A stretch of 11,468 nt of DNA from positions 1-11,468 of the forward strand of contig JAJYGU010000213.1 of NCBI GenBank assembly GCA_021784975.1, read 5' to 3'. The notes beneath the pieces were generated by a model, which worked only from the letters and a program-made list of their open reading frames with translations, was not told where the DNA came from and did no database searches. The position numbers and the translations under genes are program-made. This DNA comes from Planctomycetota bacterium (GTDB lineage Bacteria > Planctomycetota > Planctomycetia > Pirellulales > Thermoguttaceae). Of the stretch, positions 6,268 to 11,468 are shown piece by piece. The first letter of the stretch is position 1. The number at the start of each line of letters is the position of its first letter.

Positions 6268-8250
6268 ATGAAGAACCGTTCGATCAAGGCGAAGCTTGGA
6301 CTTTCGACCACCGTGGCCGCGGGCGTGGCCTTGTCGCTTTCAGCGGTCGGTTTTCTCACCTACGACATCCACCGGGTTCGCAGTTCCAAGGCGGAGGAGC
6401 TGTCTGCCTTGGCGCAAGTTCTCGGCAACAACTGTACGGCGGCATTAGGCTTCAGCGACCCGAAAACGGCCACCGAAGTGCTGAGCTCGCTCGAACGGCA
6501 GCCGAGCATCGTGTTCGCTTGTTTGTACGATGCCAGCGGTAAACCCTTTGCCACCTATCCCGCAAACCTGCCCAAGGGATACACGATTCCCGCTCAGCCG
6601 AACTGGCAAGGCCCGGTTTTTGCCGAAGGCGGCTATCTGGAGGTGGCCGAAGGGGTCTGGCAAGACCACGATAAATTGGGAAACGTCTTTTTGCGGGCAA
6701 GCATGCATGACCTGCAGATGCAGATCATCGGCTACGTGCTGATTGCGCTGTCCGGCCTGTCGGTCTCGCTGGTAGTCTCGTATTTCTTAGGACGGCGGCT
6801 GCAGATCTTTGTCACCACCCCGATCTTCCGCCTGGTAGAAGCCATGCGGCGGGTGAGGGAGCAGAATGACTTTTCAGTCCGGGTCGCCAAGGCTGGCGAC
6901 GACGAGCTGGGCGTGCTCAACGACGGCTTCAACACCATGCTCGACCAGATCGAGCAGGGCCGCAAGGCCTTGCAGGAGGCGCATGAAGAGCTGGAAGATC
7001 GGGTGGCCCGCCGAACCACCGAACTGCTGGTGGCCAAGGAGGCCGCCGAGGCCGCCAACCGGGCGAAGAGCGAGTTTCTGGCCAATATGAGCCACGAGAT
7101 CCGCACGCCGATGACTGCCATCCTGGGCTATTCCGACCTGCTTTGCCAGCAGGACCTCACCCCCCTGGAACGCAACGAGTTTCTCGACACCCTGCGGCGC
7201 AACGGCGGTCATCTGTTGGGCATCATCAACGACATCCTCGACGTTTCCAAGATTGAGGCCGGCCGGATGACCACCGAGCGGATCCCCTGCTCGCCCTGCA
7301 AGATCGTCACCGAGACCGTGTCGGCCATGCGCGCCCGAGCGTTAGCCAAGGGGCTGTTACTGAGTGTGGAATACGCCGGACGGGTGCCGGAAACCATTCG
7401 CAGCGACCCCACCCGGCTGCGGCAAATCCTCATGAACCTGGTGGGAAACGCCATCAAGTTTACCGAGCGGGGCAGCGTCCGCCTGGTGGTGCGGCTGATG
7501 GAGCCGCCGCAGACCCCGGTTTGCCAACTCGGCTTCGAGGTGATCGACACCGGGGTGGGAATGACCCAGAAGCAGATGGAGTCGATCTTCACGCCCTTCT
7601 CCCAGGCGGATACTTCGACCACCCGGCAGTTTGGCGGAACGGGACTGGGTCTGGTGATCAGCCGGCGGTTGGCCCAGGCGCTGGGCGGCAATGTGACCGT
7701 GGAGAGCGAATTCGGCCAGGGGAGCCGCTTCCTGGCCACCATCGAGACCGGCCCCCTCGAACAGGTCCACATGCTGAGCCAGCCCACCGAGTCCGTCAGC
7801 AGCATGGAACCCATGGAGAGTCCACCCGTCCGCAAGAGACCGCTTGACCAGGTGCGCCTGCTGCTGGCCGAGGACGGCCACGACAATCAGCGACTGATTA
7901 CCTTCTTGCTGGAGCGCGCCGGAGCTGCGGTGGCGGTGGCCGAGAACGGCCAGATTGCCGTCGAACATGCGACGGCGGCGGAGGCGGCCGGCCAGCCGTT
8001 CGACTGCGTGCTTATGGATATGCAGATGCCCGTCCTCGACGGCTACGACGCCACCCGCCGGCTGCGCGAAGCTGGCTTTACGACCCCCATCATCGCCCTG
8101 ACGGCCCACACCATGACCGGCGACAAGCAGCGCTGCCTCAAGGCCGGTTGTACCGATTATCTGTCGAAGCCGATCGACGAAGCCAGCCTTCTGCGACAGG
8201 TGGCGAAGTACGCCCAGGCGGCGCGGGGCCAAGTTCTGTCGCCTGGGTAG
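6268..8250 (+). CDS. Hybrid histidine kinase: CHASE8-like sensor, HAMP, HisKA, HATPase, receiver
   Basis: This encodes 660 residues. TM1 is at about 10-32. A periplasmic sensor at 36-150 resembles CHASE8 (ELSALAQVLGNNCTAALGFSDPKTATEVLSSL, then IVFACLYDASGKPFATYP). TM2 is at about 152-175, HAMP at 176-230, and a coiled-coil signalling helix at 228-265. HisKA has the phospho-accepting His276 in SHEIRTP. The ATPase has the N-box Asn390/Asn394 (NLVGNAIKF), DTGVGM at 427-432, an FTPFSQAD F-box and GGTGLGL at 456-462. After a linker, the receiver (528-650) has the acidic pair Glu535/Asp536, acceptor Asp584 (MDMQMPVLDG), Thr612 and Lys634. All catalytic residues are present. No HPt domain or DNA-binding output is fused, so the signal must pass to a separate protein. 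ATG 6268 is chosen because it directly precedes a basic n-region and TM1, although its SD is weak. The open frame upstream only reads through the repeat at 6044-6132. Preceding YfiR-family and TonB-receptor genes suggest a joint signalling unit. Confidence 0.93.
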   Translation: MKNRSIKAKLGLSTTVAAGVALSLSAVGFLTYDIHRVRSSKAEELSALAQVLGNNCTAALGFSDPKTATEVLSSLERQPSIVFACLYDASGKPFATYPANLPKGYTIPAQPNWQGPVFAEGGYLEVAEGVWQDHDKLGNVFLRASMHDLQMQIIGYVLIALSGLSVSLVVSYFLGRRLQIFVTTPIFRLVEAMRRVREQNDFSVRVAKAGDDELGVLNDGFNTMLDQIEQGRKALQEAHEELEDRVARRTTELLVAKEAAEAANRAKSEFLANMSHEIRTPMTAILGYSDLLCQQDLTPLERNEFLDTLRRNGGHLLGIINDILDVSKIEAGRMTTERIPCSPCKIVTETVSAMRARALAKGLLLSVEYAGRVPETIRSDPTRLRQILMNLVGNAIKFTERGSVRLVVRLMEPPQTPVCQLGFEVIDTGVGMTQKQMESIFTPFSQADTSTTRQFGGTGLGLVISRRLAQALGGNVTVESEFGQGSRFLATIETGPLEQVHMLSQPTESVSSMEPMESPPVRKRPLDQVRLLLAEDGHDNQRLITFLLERAGAAVAVAENGQIAVEHATAAEAAGQPFDCVLMDMQMPVLDGYDATRRLREAGFTTPIIALTAHTMTGDKQRCLKAGCTDYLSKPIDEASLLRQVAKYAQAARGQVLSPG

Positions 8251-8270
8251 TGGTTTCGCTCATTGAGCAT

Positions 8271-8323
8271 TTGGTGGTTGGGAGTTGTTTGGTGCTTGGT
8301 GTTTGAAGCTTGGGATTTGTCCA
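8271..8323. repeat. T/G-rich heptamer repeat tract
   Basis: Consecutive 7-nt units begin with TTG: TTGGTGG, TTGGGAG, a 4-nt break, then TTGGTGC, TTGGTGT, TTGAAGC, TTGGGAT and TTGTCCA. The phase is exact apart from the one break. It lies 20 nt after the kinase stop. No function is evident; composition differs sharply from the flanking genes. It resembles degenerate heptamer (STRR-like) tracts of other bacteria. Confidence 0.6.
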
Positions 8324-8355
8324 GTGCGCCTCTGCGCGGCCCCTTAGCGTCAGCC

Positions 8356-8373
8356 GTAGCGGTCGTAGCGGTC
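8356..8373. repeat. Tandem 9-bp duplication
   Basis: GTAGCGGTC occurs twice directly in tandem (8356-8364 and 8365-8373) in the gap before the DUF11 lipoprotein gene. It may be a simple duplication or a double protein-binding site. The rest of 8324-8494 shows no gene. Confidence 0.45.
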
Positions 8374-8494
8374 TGATGGCCGCGTCGTCTTTTGGCATCG
8401 TTTCAGGTTGCGAAAAAGCCCCATCTTGCCGCAGAATGTGTTACTTTTCCCATAGTGGCGTGTTGCGCAAACCGTGGTCCCGGGATCAGGGTCC

Positions 8495-11125
8495 ATGTGG
8501 CGTTCAGGGACGAGGCGTTGGCCGAGGTGGATCGCCGTGGCATGTTGCCTCTTGGCCTCCTCAGGCTGCGCGAATCTGCCGACCTCGTGCATTGACCCGA
8601 CCGGCGAGCATGTCTTTGCCCCATCCTGCCCCGGCCCGGCGGTTACTGTCCAACCTTGCTGCAATGTGCCGCCGGGGCCGGTTGACGGCGATGCGCTGGC
8701 GGTTGTTCTCTTGCAGCCGCGGGAAGCGGTGGCCCCGGTGGGGAGCGAGGTGGTGCTGATTGCCGGCGTGGGGGCGGCCGACGGCTTCCTGAGGACCAAT
8801 CGCCGGCTGGAATGGACCATCTCGCAGGGGAGCGTCGGCCAGTTCGTGGCCGTCGAGCAGAATAGCTTCGTCGACTGGCTTGTGGGCGACTTCAACCGTC
8901 CGCGAAAAGTGAGCAACTCGTTCGCCGTCGGCAGCACGTCGCGGGAAAACGTGCGGCTCAGCCGCGGTGGCTGCTCGGGCGCGGCCGACGTCTGTGTGTC
9001 CCGCGGTCAAGAGTGGATTACGGTCACCTCGCCGGTGGAAGGGTCGACCTATGTGACCGTACTGGCCCCGGAGGTCTGCAATTGGAACCGGCGCATGAAG
9101 TCGGCGGTGATCCATTGGGTCGATGCCCAGTGGCGACTGCCCCCGCCGGCCATCAATCCGGCCGGCACCCGGCGCCTGTTGACGACGATCGTCGCCCACC
9201 AGACCACCCAAGTGCCGTGTGAAGGCTGGCACGTCCGTTATGAAGTGCTCAGCGGGCCGCCGGCGGGCTTTTTGCCGGGCGGGGTCCGCGCCGTCGAGAT
9301 CACGACCAATGCCGCCGGTCAGGCCTCCGCCGAGATCTTCCAGACCCAACCCGCCCACGGCACCAACCGCGTATGCATCCAAGTGATCCGGCCGGGCACT
9401 CTGCCGGGGGCCAACGGTCAGCGGTTCGTTGTCGGCTCGGGCGAGACCAGCGTCACCTGGGCGGCCCCCGACCTCGCGATCCGCGTGCTTGGCCCGGCCC
9501 GGGGAAACGTCGGTGCGGTCCTCGGCTACCGGATCGAGGTCGGCAATCCGGGCGAGTTGCCCGCCAAAGACGTGGTCGTGACCGAAAGGCTGCCCGAAGG
9601 GCTGACCTATGCCAGCAGCAATCCGCCCGCGGCCGCACTGCCTCAGCAGCTTGTGTGGCGGCTGGGCGAGCTGGGTTCGCGGCAGCAGCGCATTCTGGAG
9701 GTGAACTTCCGCGCCGACCGGCCGGGCAGCGTGGTCAACTGTTGCGAGGCGACCGCCGCGGGGGGCTTGAAGGCCAACGGCTGCGCCACCACGCCGGTCG
9801 CCCCAGCGCCGGTCGCCCCAGCGCCGGTCGGCCCTGCGCCGGCTGCCGGGCCGACCCCGGCTGGGCCGCTGGTGGGTCCCACCCCCGCCGGCCCGTCGCC
9901 ACTTCAGATCAAGATCACGCCCGAATCCGCCCGGGCCTCCGTGGGCGAGAAAGTTACCTTCAATATCGTGGTGGCCAATCGTGGGCCAAGGCCGGCGTTG
10001 GCCCTGGTGCTTAAAGATCATTTTGATCCGGGCCTGGACCCTGGCGTGCCCGCCGCCGCCCGTACTCGATCGCTCTCGCAGCCGTTGGGCGACCTCGCCC
10101 CAGGAGCCTCCTCGCGGACGATCCAAATCACCTTCCGCGTGACGCAGCCCGGCCGGCAGTGCCATACGGTGGAGGCCAATGGGCCGAGCACTCCAGTTGC
10201 GAGCTGTCAGGCGTGCGTGACGGCCAGTGAGGCGACTGGCGGCGGGGCCGCCCCGGCCGGTAAAGGGCCGGCCCCGGTGAGCCCACCGGCGCCGGTGGAG
10301 CAGCCACCGTCCCAACCACGGCCGCCGGCCGCCAAGCAGCCGCCGCTCTCGGTGAGCGTCATCGGGCCCCCGGAAACGCTGGCCGTGGGAGAAATGGCCC
10401 GCTTCGTGATCGACGTCAAGAACGTCGGCAGCGCGGCTGTGCACAAACTCAAGGTCCTGAACCGCCTCGACAACGTGCTGATGCCGAAGACCGAAAGCGA
10501 CATGCTGGCCACTGGCGGCAATCAATGGGAAGGCCATGCGCTAACTTGGCAGCTCGACGCCCTGCCGGCCGGAGAATCGGCCCAATTCCGCATTCTCACC
10601 AAGTGCCAGGGGCCGGCCGGGCGGGCGTGCTGCCGCACCAAGGTGACGACTGGCGAGGGCTACCAAGCCACCGGCGAGGGCTGCTGCGAAATCCGCGGTC
10701 CCGAGGCCCCGCCGCCAAGCCGGAAGCCCGCCGTCAAGGCTTCGACCGCCACCGGGCTGACGATGACCGTCCCCGGGCTGCACAATCCGGTCTCGGCGGG
10801 GCATGGGGTGACCTATCGCATCCAGGTGACCAACAACGGCCCGCGGACCTACCGCAAGGTCGCTCTCACCGCCACCTTCCCGCACGGATTTGTCCCCGAC
10901 CCGATGGGTACGCAAGGCCCCGGAGGCACGCAGTTCCGTGTCGCGCTGCAGGCCGGCAAAGTCTTCTTCAATCCCATCTTCGAGCTGGCGCCCCGCCAGG
11001 AGCTGGTCTACGAGGTACGAGGGCTGGCGCGTCAACCGGTCCAAGGCCGATTCCACGTGGAACTCAGCAGCCCCGATCTGCCGAAACCGCTGGTGCAGGA
11101 GGTCAGCGCCGAGGCGGTGAAGTAA
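8495..11125 (+). CDS. Large lipoprotein with four DUF11-type repeats
   Basis: This encodes 876 residues. ATG 8495 gives MWRSGTRRWPRW, then the lipoprotein signal IAVACCLLASSGC with Cys25 as the likely lipid anchor; GTG 8474 would add seven residues. Residues about 60-200 are a conserved-looking beta-rich region with several Cys. About 225-312 resembles an invasin-type Ig-like (Big_1) domain (TTIVAHQTTQVPCEGWHVRYEVLSG...TNAAGQASAEIF). Four DUF11-type domains follow at about 325-431, 470-578, 617-733 and 752-873, each with a pattern like YRIEVGNPGELPAKDVVVTERLPEGLTY, a W/GxL...G strand, and the last in a more divergent form (YRIQVTNNGPRTYRKVALTATFP). Pro/Ala-rich linkers separate them (431-470, 580-617, 733-752). 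DUF11 domains are extracellular beta-sandwiches of cell-surface proteins, so a surface or adhesion/structural role is likely. Unpaired-looking CC motifs (CCEAT, CCEIR, ACCRTK) recur at domain ends and may form disulfides. The stop TAA overlaps the following inverted repeat. It is probably a monocistronic unit. Confidence 0.9.
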   Translation: MWRSGTRRWPRWIAVACCLLASSGCANLPTSCIDPTGEHVFAPSCPGPAVTVQPCCNVPPGPVDGDALAVVLLQPREAVAPVGSEVVLIAGVGAADGFLRTNRRLEWTISQGSVGQFVAVEQNSFVDWLVGDFNRPRKVSNSFAVGSTSRENVRLSRGGCSGAADVCVSRGQEWITVTSPVEGSTYVTVLAPEVCNWNRRMKSAVIHWVDAQWRLPPPAINPAGTRRLLTTIVAHQTTQVPCEGWHVRYEVLSGPPAGFLPGGVRAVEITTNAAGQASAEIFQTQPAHGTNRVCIQVIRPGTLPGANGQRFVVGSGETSVTWAAPDLAIRVLGPARGNVGAVLGYRIEVGNPGELPAKDVVVTERLPEGLTYASSNPPAAALPQQLVWRLGELGSRQQRILEVNFRADRPGSVVNCCEATAAGGLKANGCATTPVAPAPVAPAPVGPAPAAGPTPAGPLVGPTPAGPSPLQIKITPESARASVGEKVTFNIVVANRGPRPALALVLKDHFDPGLDPGVPAAARTRSLSQPLGDLAPGASSRTIQITFRVTQPGRQCHTVEANGPSTPVASCQACVTASEATGGGAAPAGKGPAPVSPPAPVEQPPSQPRPPAAKQPPLSVSVIGPPETLAVGEMARFVIDVKNVGSAAVHKLKVLNRLDNVLMPKTESDMLATGGNQWEGHALTWQLDALPAGESAQFRILTKCQGPAGRACCRTKVTTGEGYQATGEGCCEIRGPEAPPPSRKPAVKASTATGLTMTVPGLHNPVSAGHGVTYRIQVTNNGPRTYRKVALTATFPHGFVPDPMGTQGPGGTQFRVALQAGKVFFNPIFELAPRQELVYEVRGLARQPVQGRFHVELSSPDLPKPLVQEVSAEAVK
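9793..9837 (+). repeat. 15-bp tandem repeat in the first DUF11 linker
   Basis: GCCGGTCGCCCCAGC occurs twice exactly and a third time with two changes, followed by a fourth partial unit. It encodes the (PVAPA)n linker between DUF11 domains 1 and 2. Unit number may vary between strains without shifting the frame. Confidence 0.75.
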
Positions 11126-11187
11126 AAAAGGGGACATCACTCGTTTTCATCGTTCTTTGGCTCCGATATCAGTGATGTCCCCTTTTT
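11125..11187. terminator. Perfect 17-bp inverted repeat between convergent genes, possible bidirectional terminator
   Basis: AAAAAGGGGACATCACT (11125-11141) is mirrored exactly by AGTGATGTCCCCTTTTT (11171-11187) with a 29-nt loop. On either strand the hairpin ends in a run of T after a GC-rich stem, as a bidirectional intrinsic terminator would, although the loop is long and the T-run lies inside the stem. The same AAAAAGGG(G)AC end occurs in the element at 5317, so it may be a dispersed REP-like element serving as a terminator. Its left arm starts at the last A of the DUF11 gene's TAA, and the right arm encodes part of the C-terminus of the opposite gene. Confidence 0.65.
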
Positions 11188-11468
11188 CGCGATCCTTTTC
11201 CATCACCACGTGGTTGCCGCGGTCGTGAAATTCGACCCGCGACATGAAGGTGCGCATGAGCATGACCCCGCGGCCGCTGGGGCAGCCGAGGCGGCACGGC
11301 GAGGTGGGATCGGGAAGGCTGTCGGGATCGAACCCCGCCCCTTCGTCCTGAATCTCGATGCGGATTTTCTGGGCGGAAATGCGGCAGCGAAACCGCACGC
11401 GTTTGGCCGGGTCCAGCTTGTTGCCGTGAACGACGGCGTTGACCAGGGCCTCGTCGGCCGCCAAATGG
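11147..11468 (-). CDS. RsbW-like anti-sigma/ATP-binding kinase (HATPase), C-terminal part
   Basis: The frame runs off the end of the window, so the N-terminus is missing; about 106 residues are visible. The first visible residues, HLAADEALVNAVVHGN, are the N-box of GHKL ATPases of the RsbW/SpoIIAB type. DEGAGFDP is the Mg/ATP-contacting G1 box, and GCPSGRGVMLMRTFMSRVEF the glycine-rich lid. Such proteins are Ser/Thr kinases that hold sigma factors or phosphorylate STAS-domain antagonists in partner-switching; the substrate here is not visible. The C-terminal tail EKGDITDIGAKER is encoded by the inverted repeat at 11125-11187 and its loop, not by the family core, so the protein has been extended at its end by the repeat. 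The TTG at 11464 is an internal codon. Confidence 0.88.
   Translation of the reverse strand, partial: HLAADEALVNAVVHGNKLDPAKRVRFRCRISAQKIRIEIQDEGAGFDPDSLPDPTSPCRLGCPSGRGVMLMRTFMSRVEFHDRGNHVVMEKDREKGDITDIGAKER

Noticed and set aside
7357..8232. Long minus-strand open frame opposite the histidine kinase
   Set aside because: The plus strand encodes complete ATPase and receiver motifs; the minus frame is a codon-bias shadow.
8271..8373. Repeat tract considered as a CRISPR remnant
   Set aside because: Units are 7 or 9 nt without spacers and there are no cas genes.
8408..8437. TTGCGA with CAGAAT at 18-nt spacing as a sigma-70-like promoter for the DUF11 gene
   Set aside because: Each box matches only four of six consensus bases, which is expected often by chance; planctomycete promoters are not reliably predicted this way.
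8561..10537. Long open frame on the minus strand opposite the DUF11 lipoprotein
   Set aside because: It has no signal, domain or SD and reads as His/Arg/Gly-rich antisense of a GC-rich gene; the plus frame has clear domains.

Overview
The window is GC-rich, gene-dense bacterial DNA, and its content fits a member of the Planctomycetota (a Pirellulales-like genome is my best guess). This is inferred from three things: lipoproteins with repeated DUF11 domains, a secretin with a proline-rich tail beside a planctomycete-style lipoprotein of unknown function, and scattered palindromes with AAAAAGGGGAC/GTCCCCTTTTT ends. There is no rRNA, tRNA, CRISPR array or transposase gene.

Layout. (1) 1-2575, an envelope/secretion cluster: the 3' end of a secretin gene (+), a lipoprotein of unknown function (+), and a BON-domain periplasmic protein (-). 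The last two are convergent, and their coding regions overlap by 296 bases. (2) 2576-3002, a divergent intergenic region carrying the start signals of the BON gene and of a TonB-dependent receptor. (3) 3003-8250, three co-directional genes: a TonB-dependent outer-membrane receptor, a periplasmic YfiR-family (DUF4154) protein, and an inner-membrane hybrid histidine kinase with a CHASE8-like periplasmic sensor, HAMP, HisKA, HATPase and receiver domains. (4) 8251-8494, an intergenic stretch with a heptamer repeat. (5) 8495-11125, a large lipoprotein with four DUF11-type repeats. (6) 11125-11187, a perfect 17-bp inverted repeat between convergent genes. (7) 11147-11468 (-), the C-terminal part of an RsbW-like ATP-binding (anti-sigma type) kinase running off the window.

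The most interesting unit is region 3. In the known YfiBNR system an outer-membrane lipoprotein (YfiB) controls a periplasmic repressor (YfiR), which controls a CHASE8-HAMP-GGDEF diguanylate cyclase (YfiN). Here the outer-membrane part appears to be a TonB-dependent receptor, and the output behind the sensor is a phosphorelay kinase, not GGDEF. I infer a trans-envelope signalling module that senses an imported ligand. The ligand and the downstream regulator are not visible here.

Small repeats have shaped several gene ends. A REP-like palindromic element lies in frame in the 5' part of the YfiR-family gene. A related inverted repeat supplies the C-terminal tail of the RsbW-like kinase and the last stop-codon base of the DUF11 gene. 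A MITE-like element lies in front of the kinase gene. Two runs of eight G occur in the receptor/YfiR pair, one in the receptor's ribosome binding site and one inside the YfiR-family coding sequence.
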